Origin: an uncultured Rhodopila sp.
GTDB lineage: Bacteria > Pseudomonadota > Alphaproteobacteria > Acetobacterales > Acetobacteraceae
Direction of reading: 5' to 3'
Assembly (NCBI RefSeq): GCF_903915725.1
Contig: NZ_CAIWTY010000069.1
Location: forward strand, 43,878 to 107,877
DNA length: 64,000 bases
Numbering within the stretch: the first letter of the stretch is position 1; the number at the start of each line of letters is the position of its first letter. The notes beneath the pieces were generated by a model. That model made no database searches, had not been told where the DNA came from, and worked only from the letters and a program-made list of their open reading frames with translations. The translations under genes and the position numbers were made by a program. Shown piece by piece: positions 25,809-34,279 of the stretch.

Positions 25809-27725
25809 CTATGCCGCGACGGCTTCTACCTCCGACCGCGCCGCGTCCAGGCACGCCTCCACCGCCTCACGCAGTGACCCCGCATAGACATCGGCGCCCA
25901 TCGCCGAGCGCAGCCGATCGTCCGTCAGGACCGATTGCTCCGCCGGCCAGAGGCCAACCAGCAACCGCGCCGCCGGCAGCCGCTGCCGCAGCCGCCGCAG
26001 CATATAGCGCAGATGCGAGGGCGCATCACCGATATCGAGGTAGCACAGGCAGATCATCGCCACGCCCTCCGCCTCCAGCGCGGCGATGCGGCCGCGCGAA
26101 ACCGCCGCGTGCGGCAATACCCGCGCCTTCAGCCCGTTCTTGTGCAGCAACTGCGACAACATGCTCGCCGCCGCCTCATCCAGCGGGCCGCGTCCGGCTA
26201 TGCACAGCACAGGAGCCGCGCCCCGCCACGCCGCCGGCAGGCTCTCCCGCGCAACTTTTTCAGGCGGGGGATGGTTCGGCAGATCCTGCTCCCGTCGGGT
26301 GGGCGCCGCCGCGTCCTCAACAGTGCCTTTCGGTTTCGGCTCCCGGTCCTCGTGCTCGTCGAGGTCGTCGATCAGGTTCTGGATCGCCTCCTTGATGCGG
26401 TCCAACTGCAGGTCGGTCAGCACGCCCCGCGCGGCGTCGGTCGCCGCCAGCCGCAGGCCCTTCAGCGCGACCTCATCGTAGTAGGACGACAGCGGACGAT
26501 CGCGCAGCAGGTGTTCGGCCTGGCTGTGGGCTTCGTCGGGGTCGCCGGCCAGCATGCGCTGATAGAAGCTTTCCACCGGCGTCAGGGCCGGACGGTCGCC
26601 GAGCAGAACGTCCAGGAACTCCAGCCGCTCGACGTGGCGGCCGAGCACAACCAGGCACAAGGTCAGCGGCGTGGACAGGATCAGGCCTATGGGACCCCAC
26701 AGCCATGTCCAGAACGTGGCGGAGACGATGACGGAGAATGGCGACAGGCCGGTGCTGTGGCCGTACAGCAGCGGCTCGATGACCTGGCCGATGATTCCCT
26801 CGACGCCGACATAAAGGCCCGCGGTCCAAAGCATCATCGACCATCCGGGACTGACCGCCGCGGCCAATGTCAGCGGAAAGATCGCGGCCAACGGCGGGCC
26901 GATATAGGGCACGAACCGCAGCAGTGTGCCGATGGCGCCCCATAGCATCGGCGACGGCACGCCGATGACCAGCAGCCCCAGGCCGGTGACAAGGCCGAAC
27001 GCCGCATTGACCCCGAGCTGCGACAGAAAATACCGGGACAGCCGTCGCGCCGCATCGTTCATCGCCACGGTGGTGCGATGCAGGTCGGACGAGCCGAACA
27101 GCCGGATCAGCCGATCGCGCAGATCCTCACGCTGCAGCAGGACGAAAATGGCAACGATCAGAACGATCGCGGTGGTGTAAAGCGGATCGACGATCGGGGA
27201 GATGACCCGCTCGGCGAGCTGCACCGGGGTTGGATCCGGCTCATGGATTTCCACCGACAGCGGCTTCTGGTCCGTCGCGGTGCGGGACTTCGGTTGCGGC
27301 GGCGGTGGGGGGTTGAGCTGCTGGCCCAGCCGGCTCATGAACGGGCCGGTTTGCGTCAGCGCGTATTTCTGCACCGCATCGACCTTGCCGCGGATCGTCA
27401 TGGCGTATTGCGGCACTTCTTCCATCAAATCGGCAATCTGGCTGCCGATCAGCGTGCCGGCGGCGAGGATGATGCTCAGCGCCAGCAGCACGGCGACCAG
27501 CACGGACGGCACGCGCCCCAGCCGGATGCGCCGCAACAGGTTGACCAGCGGGGCCAGCAGGAAGGACAGCAACACCGCCAACGTGATCGGGATCAGCACG
27601 GTGCGCCCGAGATACAGCCCCGCCACGACCACGACGCCGACGGCAAGCGTCAGCAGACCGCTCAGGCCGGGTGTCTCAGCAGGCTGCACCGAGGCCGGCC
27701 GCCGCTCCGTCACATCCTCAGCCAT
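25809..27725 (-). CDS. AI-2E family transporter (PerM-like) with long cytoplasmic tail
   Basis: A 638-residue membrane protein. The N-terminal half carries about eight hydrophobic segments and the family pattern around LFGSSDLHRTTVAMNDAARRL and FVPYIGPPLAAIFPL. The C-terminal half (about 290 residues) is soluble: a helical part rich in charged residues, then an alpha/beta stretch APVLCIAGRGPLDEAAASML. The tail resembles B12-binding-like or STAS-like folds loosely; no name is given. The start at 27725 has GGCGGAG upstream; ATG 27743 is possible. Transport of AI-2 is not established for most members. Confidence 0.85.
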   Translation of the reverse strand: MAEDVTERRPASVQPAETPGLSGLLTLAVGVVVVAGLYLGRTVLIPITLAVLLSFLLAPLVNLLRRIRLGRVPSVLVAVLLALSIILAAGTLIGSQIADLMEEVPQYAMTIRGKVDAVQKYALTQTGPFMSRLGQQLNPPPPPQPKSRTATDQKPLSVEIHEPDPTPVQLAERVISPIVDPLYTTAIVLIVAIFVLLQREDLRDRLIRLFGSSDLHRTTVAMNDAARRLSRYFLSQLGVNAAFGLVTGLGLLVIGVPSPMLWGAIGTLLRFVPYIGPPLAAIFPLTLAAAVSPGWSMMLWTAGLYVGVEGIIGQVIEPLLYGHSTGLSPFSVIVSATFWTWLWGPIGLILSTPLTLCLVVLGRHVERLEFLDVLLGDRPALTPVESFYQRMLAGDPDEAHSQAEHLLRDRPLSSYYDEVALKGLRLAATDAARGVLTDLQLDRIKEAIQNLIDDLDEHEDREPKPKGTVEDAAAPTRREQDLPNHPPPEKVARESLPAAWRGAAPVLCIAGRGPLDEAAASMLSQLLHKNGLKARVLPHAAVSRGRIAALEAEGVAMICLCYLDIGDAPSHLRYMLRRLRQRLPAARLLVGLWPAEQSVLTDDRLRSAMGADVYAGSLREAVEACLDAARSEVEAVAA

Positions 27726-27781
27726 GCGCTCCGCCTCATACATATCGGAGCCTCAACGCCCCGCCACCCGGTTCGTTCGGG

Positions 27782-28681
27782 TCACATTATGCTTGCGCGG
27801 ATGATGTCGCGTGCCGACTGGCCGGATGCAAGGCACGTGGTATTGATGACGGCGAGGCGGAACCCGCCGGGTGGCATCGAATGCCCTGCCGGGTCCCGGT
27901 CGTCATGGAAGGTGATCTGGACGCTGGAGACGCCGTCGAGGCCGAGTGCCCGCTCGACAACTTCGGCCGGCGGATGGCGATATCGCCGCCCGTGCGGACC
28001 GAACAGCACCACGCTGTAGCCGTCGGCACGATTGGCTTCGGGGTAATCCCATCGGCCGGTCGCATACAGGGCAACCACCGCGTTTATCCAACCCGGCCCG
28101 TAAAGATCCGGCCACTGATCGGCGAAGCGCAGATGCGCCTCGATGATGCGTCCGCCGATAGTCTCGAAATTCGCCATGCCGTTGTAGCCGGCCAGATGCT
28201 TGCGCGACCACGTGCCGCACCAGTCCTCGATCTCCGGCATCGCTTCGGCATGGATGTGCCAGTAGTCGAACGTGCCGCCGGGAGCTGTCACGCCCGTGGT
28301 GTGCCGCCACCACACCGGATTGCCGTCCACCATCGCGAGGTCGGTGCTGACATGCGGGCCGGTCAGCAGCGTGCTCCAGAAATGCCCGCCGGCCAGGGCG
28401 GCGCGGTAGTCTTCTTCGCTGACGATCGCCCGGCTGCCGGCGCCCATGCCGCGCAGGTTGATCATCGGCTTGGAGAACACCGGAAACCGCGGCGGCATCA
28501 CGCCATGCGGGGCGGCCTCCAGCCCCTGCGACAAAGCCACCGCAAGCTTGTCGTAGATCCATCGATGCGACGGGTAGAGCGGCCAGGCCCGCACGTCGTC
28601 AGTCGGGATGACCACGTCATCCGGACATGGGATGTTCTGGAAGTATTGCCTCCGCCAGACGTCCCGCTCGATGATCGGCAT
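27782..28681 (-). CDS. conserved hypothetical protein, possibly ATP-grasp-like
   Basis: A 299-residue soluble protein. I do not recognise it firmly. RFPVFSKPMINLRGMGAGSR could be an ATP-grasp lysine strand and loop, and FETIGGRIIEAHLRF a glutamate-containing metal strand of that fold, but this is only pattern similarity. Two tryptophan- and histidine-rich segments (WWRHTTG, FDYWHIHAEAMPE) could bind metal. It lies 3 nt after the aldo/keto reductase, so they form an operon and may act in one pathway. Confidence 0.75.
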   Translation of the reverse strand: MPIIERDVWRRQYFQNIPCPDDVVIPTDDVRAWPLYPSHRWIYDKLAVALSQGLEAAPHGVMPPRFPVFSKPMINLRGMGAGSRAIVSEEDYRAALAGGHFWSTLLTGPHVSTDLAMVDGNPVWWRHTTGVTAPGGTFDYWHIHAEAMPEIEDWCGTWSRKHLAGYNGMANFETIGGRIIEAHLRFADQWPDLYGPGWINAVVALYATGRWDYPEANRADGYSVVLFGPHGRRYRHPPAEVVERALGLDGVSSVQITFHDDRDPAGHSMPPGGFRLAVINTTCLASGQSARDIIRASIM

Positions 28682-28684
28682 TGC

Positions 28685-29686
28685 CTATGCCGGCACCGGC
28701 GCGTTCGGGTGCAGCAGGTTTTCGTTGCGCAGGTCCGACCACAATTCCGGCGGGATTTTCAAGGTGAATAGCGGCAGGTTCTCGTTGAACTCGGCGGCGC
28801 TGCGCGGGCCGGGGATGACCGAGGCCACGACCGGATGCGCCAGCGGGAACTGCAGCGCCGCCGCGGCCAGCGGAACGTTATGCGCCTGGCAGACGGTCTC
28901 GATCTGGCGCACCCGCTCGACGACCTCCGGCGGCGCGGGGGCATAGTTCCAGGTGTCGCGCCCGGCCAGGATGCCGGAGTTCAGAGGGCCGCCGATGACC
29001 AGCGACGTGCCGCGCTCCTGGCACATCGGGATCAGGTCGTCCAGCGGACCTTGTTCCAGTAACGTGTAGCGGCCGGCGAGCAGGAACGCGTCCCAGTCGC
29101 CGAAGCCGAGCGCCTCGATCAGCACTTCCTTTTCATTGACCCCGATGCCGATGGCGCTGACCACGCCGCTGCCGCGGAGTTCCTCCAGCGCCCGGTAGCC
29201 GCTGTCGCGCAGCACTTTCAGATACTTCGCGTTCAGCTCCGGACCATGCTGGTAGGCGCCGATATCGTGCACATACAGGATGTCGATACGGGCGAGGCCG
29301 AGCCGCTGGTAGCTGTCCTCGACCGAGCGCATGATTCCGTCATACGAATAATCATACACCACCTGAAACGGCATCGGCGACAGGCGTCCGTCCGCGGACG
29401 GTGCATTGTCGCTCTTGGGCCGCAGCAAACGGCCAACCTTGGTGGACAGGACAAAGGTGTCGCGGTCATGGTCGCGCAAGGCGTCGCCGGTGCGGTGTTC
29501 GGCCGCGCCGGCACCATAGAACGGAGCCGTATCGAAATAGCGCACGCCGGCCTCCCACGCGGCGGAGACGAGCGCATGGCCTTCGGTCTGGGAGATCTTG
29601 ATGCGGCTGCCGCCCATGGTGGCCGTGCCGAGGCCCAAAGTGGTGACTTGCAGCCTGGTACGGCCGATCTGGCGCTTTTCCCACAT
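28685..29686 (-). CDS. aldo/keto reductase
   Basis: A 333-residue NAD(P)-dependent oxidoreductase. The catalytic tetrad appears as RYFDTAPFYG (Asp, Tyr), VLSTKVGR (Lys) and DILYVHDIG (His). The pattern, with GLGTATMGG and ASVIPGPRSAAEF, is that of the L-fucose/D-galactose dehydrogenase and pyridoxal dehydrogenase branch. A strong site GAAGGAG precedes ATG. The next gene follows after 3 nt. Confidence 0.93.
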   Translation of the reverse strand: MWEKRQIGRTRLQVTTLGLGTATMGGSRIKISQTEGHALVSAAWEAGVRYFDTAPFYGAGAAEHRTGDALRDHDRDTFVLSTKVGRLLRPKSDNAPSADGRLSPMPFQVVYDYSYDGIMRSVEDSYQRLGLARIDILYVHDIGAYQHGPELNAKYLKVLRDSGYRALEELRGSGVVSAIGIGVNEKEVLIEALGFGDWDAFLLAGRYTLLEQGPLDDLIPMCQERGTSLVIGGPLNSGILAGRDTWNYAPAPPEVVERVRQIETVCQAHNVPLAAAALQFPLAHPVVASVIPGPRSAAEFNENLPLFTLKIPPELWSDLRNENLLHPNAPVPA

Positions 29687-29849
29687 GTGGAAGCTCCTTC
29701 ATGCTGTTTGTCTGGACATTGCGAGGCTTCCGCCCGTGGTGCAACCGCCGTTCCGCTGCTCCGTTCGCAGGTGCAAGGCGCAACACGGTGATCTGAACCG
29801 CGTGAGGTTCAACCGCCCGCCCGCGGCTTCTGGTGCCGGGTGACGCTGC

Positions 29850-30250
29850 GGCAGGCGGATGATCGCCCGGCAGATACCGCCGGACGATCAGGCTCGGCAG
29901 GGCTTCGAGGTGCGCGATGACGCGGTGCGGGACCTCGCGCCCAACCCTGGCTGCCGCCGGCTGAGCATTGTTAACGTGGTGTTCTTCGGCCGCCCCGGCG
30001 ACGACCGGGTGCCGCTTGGGGGCGGTCTGCCAGGCACCGCCTGGATGGTCGCATACTCCGCCGAAGCGCGGTTCGGCGACCGGGCGCCGTTGCCGATCGG
30101 CCTGACGCGCGGGCACATTGGTCGGGTGTTTGCCGGTGCGGACGCTGGCGGAACGATGGAGCGCGCCGATATGAGCACTTCTGCGGGAGGTGCCGTATCT
30201 GATCCTGATCCGCACGTGGCTGTTGCCGCTCGGGCAATCAAGCGAAACCG
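29850..30250 (+). pseudogene. decayed MBL-fold metallohydrolase
   Basis: In one frame (29859 onward) the sequence reads SIVNVVFFGRPGDDRV, GGLPGTAW, EARFGDRAPLPIGLTRGHIG, matching the MBL pattern NVVFFG.PG, DAGLPGSA, ERFG, IVLTHGHFDH. The metal ligands are damaged (LTRGHIGR). After about 30136 homology moves one frame: VRTLAERWSAPI, a stop, ALLREVPYL, then shifts back to SDPDPHVAVAA. Point mutations plus at least one frameshift show a dead gene. Confidence 0.65.
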
Positions 30251-30331
30251 TCGGGCACCGTTGCGTGAGGCCAAGAACACCTGATAGGACATCCGGCCAA
30301 AGACGCCCCACCCCAGGAGCTTGCGCGGATT

Positions 30332-30880
30332 ATGACCACTCTCCCCGGACGCCTCACCGGCCTGCTTCTTCCGCTCCTGCTTCTGGGCGCGTGCAGTTGG
30401 GACCATGGCCAGCACCGCGCGACCGAACTTTTGAACGACCGCCTGCAAGCCCGGCTGGCGCCCGATATCGCGGCGGGCTCGGCGGCACTGCAACCCACGC
30501 AGAATGGTGCCGTCGTCACCCTGTTGGGGAACTCCGAATTTACCGAAAAGGTGGATGCCCAGACCGGCACATACCGGGAGGTCCGCGCCAGCGTCGTCCA
30601 GGGATTGCTGGATCCGAGCCTGATTCACATCGCCGTGGCGGATACCTCCGGCCTGACGGCCGAGCAGCGGGCAACCCGCGTGCACAATGTGACCCAGTAC
30701 TTCAAGGACAACGGCCTTACGCTGTCGCTGCTGCCCGAAGGCCAGGCGCCGGTGGTCCCCTCCGGGGCGGCCGCGGCACCAGCACCGCAGGGCGTGACCA
30801 TTACGCTGCTGCTTGACTGCCCGGCCTACCAGCAGCCGGACAACTGGAACTACCTGCCGCCGTTGCCGTCCTGCCATTGA
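30332..30880 (+). CDS. hypothetical lipoprotein
   Basis: A 182-residue protein with a lipobox LLLGAC at the end of the signal sequence, so Cys21 should be lipid-modified after export. The mature part has a strand-rich centre (GAVVTLLGNSEFTEKVD) and a proline-rich stretch before a final cysteine-containing segment. No family is recognised. It is a stand-alone gene facing the phosphoesterase gene. Confidence 0.7.
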   Translation: MTTLPGRLTGLLLPLLLLGACSWDHGQHRATELLNDRLQARLAPDIAAGSAALQPTQNGAVVTLLGNSEFTEKVDAQTGTYREVRASVVQGLLDPSLIHIAVADTSGLTAEQRATRVHNVTQYFKDNGLTLSLLPEGQAPVVPSGAAAAPAPQGVTITLLLDCPAYQQPDNWNYLPPLPSCH

Positions 30881-30931
30881 GGCATGGCCGGCTGAAGTCG
30901 GGTCCGGCGAGGCTCCGTCCGGGACGCTCGT

Positions 30932-30961
30932 GTTATACGCAGCCGGCGGCCTGCGTATAAC
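30932..30961. terminator. hairpin between convergent genes
   Basis: GTTATACGCAG and CTGCGTATAAC are exact complements around the 8-nt loop CCGGCGGC. It lies between the convergent lipoprotein and phosphoesterase genes, where a bidirectional stop is expected. No T run follows, so termination is uncertain. Confidence 0.4.
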
Positions 30962-31003
30962 TCTGGAGGTGGCAAGCCCGCTGAGGGGTCCGGCGTCTCC
31001 GCC

Positions 31004-31723
31004 CTAATCCCACTGGATCGCCTCCCGCGTCACCGCCACGGTTCCGTCCTCGCGCAACCGCACGACGTTGACCGTCTTCGCCAAATCCGGAGAACCGGAG
31101 TAATACGCCGGCACCGTCACTCCGGTGCCAACCCGCGCCGCCCGGTTCCAGTGCCCCAGCGCCAGGTAGTCCGCCCCGGTCGCCTCGATCTCGGCGTTGC
31201 TGATCAGCCAGGACGGCCGTAGCGGCGGCACGCCATCATCCTCGTAGTGGCCGTGCGCCATGGCCAGGTGCCAGCGGGCGGAGCGGGGCCGCGGCGCTCG
31301 CAGCGGCGCCATGTCGTTGTAATCGACATGCGCATGCCCCCAGACGTCCAAATCATGATCCGGGAAAAGCACCGCCAGTGCGTGCGTGAGGCCGATGATA
31401 TGGACGTTGGGCAGGCAATCGAGCCCGCCGCGGCGCCAGACCGAGTCCGGCGTGACCGGATCATGGTTCCCCGGAAGCACGACCACCCGCCGCCCCGCGT
31501 CCCGCAGCAGCGCCCGGCTTTGCGCGACGATGGCATCCGATTGGCGGTTGTTGTCGAAGCTGTCGCCGGCCAGCAGCACGTACTGGGCCTGCACCTTTTC
31601 CGCGGCCCGCAAAACCGCGCGCAGCCCGGCGGTGCCCTGCGGACCTTGATCCGGGCTGCCGTCGATATGAAGGTCGGAGCTGTGCACAAGCACGATGTCT
31701 GCCGCCAAGTCGCCCCCACCCAT
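31004..31723 (-). CDS. metallophosphoesterase
   Basis: A 239-residue calcineurin-like enzyme. The metal-binding motifs are HSSDLHIDGS, LLAGDSFDNN, LPGNHDP, the histidine in AMAHGHYE and LALGHWN. The arrangement resembles SbcD/YhcR-type phosphoesterases but it stands alone without a SbcC partner. The ATG at 31723 begins shortly before the first strand. Substrate unknown. Confidence 0.88.
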   Translation of the reverse strand: MGGGDLAADIVLVHSSDLHIDGSPDQGPQGTAGLRAVLRAAEKVQAQYVLLAGDSFDNNRQSDAIVAQSRALLRDAGRRVVVLPGNHDPVTPDSVWRRGGLDCLPNVHIIGLTHALAVLFPDHDLDVWGHAHVDYNDMAPLRAPRPRSARWHLAMAHGHYEDDGVPPLRPSWLISNAEIEATGADYLALGHWNRAARVGTGVTVPAYYSGSPDLAKTVNVVRLREDGTVAVTREAIQWD

Positions 31724-31776
31724 CCATCGGTTCGCGTCATGAGACCGGCGCGGCCCGGGTCCGTCAACCGGCGTAA

Positions 31777-31942
31777 GGCGACGCTCAAGAATAAGCGAAT
31801 CGGTCGGCTGACTTTACTCCGTCATGGCCCGGCTTGTCCGGGCCACCTGTCGCGGCAAGGTGCGGTTATAGGTGGCCCGGACGAGCCGGGCCATGACGAT
31901 GGGAAGGACGCCCGACTGAAGCGGCAATTCTTGGGCGTCACC
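31777..31942. mobile_element. MITE-like palindromic element, copy 2
   Basis: About 166 bp. Ends GGCGACGCTCAAGAATAAGC and (reverse complement of right end) GGTGACGCCCAAGAATTGCC. Inner family B palindrome at 31820-31898. TAA precedes the left end and TAA follows within CCTAAG on the right, consistent with a TA target duplication. Like copy 1 it abuts the stop codon of the minus-strand gene to its right. Confidence 0.65.
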
Positions 31943-32880
31943 TAAGTGACTGGCAGCGCGGTCTGGCCCAGCACCCAACCCTCCCAGCGCTGAATCCACG
32001 GATCGTCCGGCGCGGTATCGGGCCGGTTCCCCGCCAGCACGTTGAGCAGGCACAGCAGACCCAGGACGCTGTCGAACCGGTCCTCCCCGGCGGCGTCCGC
32101 ACCGAAGCCGTCGAGCACCGCGCGGCGCATGGCATCGTCCGGAGCGGCTGCCAGCAGATCCATCGCCGCCAGCAACGGGGCCGCCGTGGCGCAGCGGTCC
32201 GCCTGCCGCCGTTTGCTGCCGCGCAGCCTTATGCCGAGGTGACGCAGCGCCTCGGCCGGGTAGGTCTCGGCCATTGCAACCGAACCCGGGGACAGCAGCG
32301 ACAGGAACGGGCCCTCGAACGGCCATAGCCGCAGGCCGCCGCCGATTTCCAGCGCCGGCAGGATCAGCGCCTGCCACGCGGCGATGGCCGCCTTGCCCGA
32401 CTGGTTGGCCCCCAGCGTCCAGAACAGCGGCGCCCCGGCCGGCCTCTCCGCCGTCGCCCGGTCGCAGGCGCGGCACAAAGCAGCGGCATCCGCCAGACCG
32501 AGCGCCAGCGCGTGCGACAGCCGCGTCATCCCGGCGACCCCGCGTGCCGGGTAGAACGGCCGGCCGGGTCCGATGTCATCCAGGCTGGCGCAGACGGTGA
32601 AAAAGTCCGGCAGGCCGCGAACCTCGCGCAGAAACGCCGGAAAATCGGCTTCGATCCGCCCCGCCGCATAGGCCCGCGGCAAGCCGATGGGCAGGTCCGC
32701 ACCGAGGGCGACAGCGCCGCCGCCAGCTTCCAGGGTCAGGCGCGACAGCAGCGTCGAAACGTCACCGACGGGGCGAGGGGCGGTGATGGTCCAGCCTGAA
32801 CCGCTGCGCCGCGCCGCGGTGATCCAGCGCTTGCGCGGGTCGATGCTCCAATCCGCGTGGGCGGCGAGGTCAGCTCCCAA
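31942..32880 (-). CDS. DUF429-like protein (RNase H-like fold)
   Basis: A 312-residue protein. An early aspartate in AHADWSIDPRKRWI, ALGADLPIGLPRAY and a late DRFDSVLGLLCLL give the pattern of DUF429 proteins, predicted to have an RNase H-like nuclease fold. The start is TTG at 32880, within the end of the preceding gene (11-nt overlap), since no ATG or GTG precedes the first acidic strand. The C-terminus ends PVT and the TAG stop lies at the edge of a MITE-like element. Confidence 0.78.
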   Translation of the reverse strand: MGADLAAHADWSIDPRKRWITAARRSGSGWTITAPRPVGDVSTLLSRLTLEAGGGAVALGADLPIGLPRAYAAGRIEADFPAFLREVRGLPDFFTVCASLDDIGPGRPFYPARGVAGMTRLSHALALGLADAAALCRACDRATAERPAGAPLFWTLGANQSGKAAIAAWQALILPALEIGGGLRLWPFEGPFLSLLSPGSVAMAETYPAEALRHLGIRLRGSKRRQADRCATAAPLLAAMDLLAAAPDDAMRRAVLDGFGADAAGEDRFDSVLGLLCLLNVLAGNRPDTAPDDPWIQRWEGWVLGQTALPVT

Positions 32881-33091
32881 GCGGACGGTGGGCGCGGTCC
32901 AGCAGGCGGCTGAAGAAGCCGGGCGGCTTGGGCGGCTTTGCCGCGTCGGCGGCCTTGAGCCGGGCTTTCGCTTCGGCTTCCTGCTCGCGCTGCTTCAGGG
33001 CGAGCCACTTGTCCAGGCTCATGCCGGCCTTCGCTGCCCGTTTGGCTTCGTAGGCACGCTGGCCCTCGGTCAATGTCTTCGTCGGCTGCAC
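32870..33091 (-). CDS. small charged hypothetical protein
   Basis: Seventy-three residues from GTG 33091, preceded by GGGGA. The core TLTEGQRAYEAKRAAKAGMS is followed by a lysine/glutamate-rich helix and a proline-rich tail ending FFSRLLDRAHRPLGS. The frame is open to 33322, but that extension is arginine-rich and reads over a terminator hairpin, so it was not used. Function unknown. It overlaps the DUF429-like gene by 11 nt. Confidence 0.7.
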   Translation of the reverse strand: MQPTKTLTEGQRAYEAKRAAKAGMSLDKWLALKQREQEAEAKARLKAADAAKPPKPPGFFSRLLDRAHRPLGS

Positions 33092-33178
33092 GTCGGTTCC
33101 CCGGGTTTCCGGCACTCTTTCGCAGGAGGCGCGGCCGGAATCAAGACTTTGCCGGCGGTGGCGGCTGCGGCGACGTTC

Positions 33179-33211
33179 AAAAAAAGAGGCCCCGGCTCGT
33201 AAGCCGGGGCC
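33179..33211 (-). terminator. rho-independent terminator of the urate operon
   Basis: On the minus strand GGCCCCGGCT and AGCCGGGGCC form a perfect 10-bp stem with loop TACG, followed by TC and a run of seven Ts. It lies about 190 nt after the uricase stop. It is the clearest intrinsic terminator of the window. The rest of 33092-33401 shows no gene. Confidence 0.9.
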
Positions 33212-33401
33212 TAGTTTATAGAGGGAGGAAACGTCCAAAAAGGGCCGCCAAAAAACAACCCCAGTCGGGCCATGAACGCGGGCATAGCCAGCGGTCCTTG
33301 CAGGGAGACTTATATCGCTCACGGGATCGCGATGGATAGGCTCGGAATCTACCTAGTCATATACCGTACTCTCGCGGTTCCGGTATCAATCCGGAACATT
33401 G

Positions 33402-34238
33402 CTACCGCCCTACAGTGCACTCGATCTGGCCATGTGGATCGTCGGTCGCGACGAACACCTGATTGTCGTTCTCTAATCCGAACGGCGACAGGTTGATCAG
33501 GATGTAATGCTTGTTCGGGCAGGCCATGCTGATGTCGGCGAGTTCCGGTACCGCTTCCAGCGCTGCCATGCCCATCCGGTACAGGCTGTCCTGCACGCTG
33601 GCGCTGTAGGTGGTCGCGAAAACCTTCAGCATGGTGCTTAGAATTTGCGCATTCGCAGCGTCGTAGTCCGCGGGCGCGGATCGCCACCGCCAGGATGAGT
33701 CCATCGCAGTGGCCGCCATCCGGTCGTGCGTTTCCGGGATGGTGGTGAAACGGTCGTGGATGTAATGTTCCCATCCGGATTGCGTGGACTTCATGAAGGT
33801 GAACGCGGCAATCCCGGACTCCGTCGAGACGGTGTCGCGCGTCGCAACAACCTTGGCGAACGGCTTGCCGTTGCTGTCGAGCAGGAAGCTGTGGTCATGC
33901 GGCTTTCCGTCCACCGGCAGCCGCAGCCACTTCGTCTCGTGCGCCGTGACGGTCGCGCTATCCACTTCCGGATACGAATCGAGCAGCTTCCGCGTCACCG
34001 CCGCGCAGAACGGTTCCGTCGCCAGCGAGATATTCTCCCGCGCCACGACATTGACGATGTTCTTGACCGTATCGGTCGCCACGGATGTCGAGTTGTCGGC
34101 CTGAGTAAAGGCTTGGTCGAAATTCCCCGTCAGCATCGCCCGGACCGTCAGTTCCCGTACTTCATGCCGATCGGCGCTGCGGTCGATGCGCATGACGCGG
34201 ACGTGGTCCTTGCCGTAGGTCTTTTGCAGAAGTGCCAT
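33402..34238 (-). CDS. urate oxidase (uricase)
   Basis: A 278-residue cofactor-free enzyme that oxidises uric acid to 5-hydroxyisourate. The T-fold signatures are present: LQKTYGKDHVRVMRI with the active-site lysine, NSTSVATDTVKNIV with the threonine, and the C-terminal PNKHYILINLSPFGLENDNQ. It lies 36 nt after a urate/xanthine-type permease, so uptake and breakdown of urate are coupled. The next enzymes (HIU hydrolase, OHCU decarboxylase) are not in the window. Confidence 0.95.
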   Translation of the reverse strand: MALLQKTYGKDHVRVMRIDRSADRHEVRELTVRAMLTGNFDQAFTQADNSTSVATDTVKNIVNVVARENISLATEPFCAAVTRKLLDSYPEVDSATVTAHETKWLRLPVDGKPHDHSFLLDSNGKPFAKVVATRDTVSTESGIAAFTFMKSTQSGWEHYIHDRFTTIPETHDRMAATAMDSSWRWRSAPADYDAANAQILSTMLKVFATTYSASVQDSLYRMGMAALEAVPELADISMACPNKHYILINLSPFGLENDNQVFVATDDPHGQIECTVGR

Positions 34239-34243
34239 GCTTT

Positions 34244-34279
34244 AATGCTCCTGTCGTTAAAAATGCTCCTGTCGTTAAA
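34244..34279. repeat. exact 18-bp tandem duplication with ribosome site
   Basis: On the minus strand TTTAACGACAGGAGCATT occurs twice in a row. The first unit covers the permease stop (TAA). The second provides AGGAG for uricase about 10 nt before its ATG. The gene order thus contains two Shine-Dalgarno sequences, only one of them next to a start. Confidence 0.9.

Noticed and set aside
25809..27725. Autoinducer-2 export as the function of the AI-2E family protein
   Set aside because: Family naming rests on few members. No luxS or quorum genes are in the window, so only the family was assigned.
32870..33322. The longer, 150-codon version of the small charged protein
   Set aside because: The extra part covers the strong terminator and is arginine-rich. 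GTG 33091 has a ribosome site.
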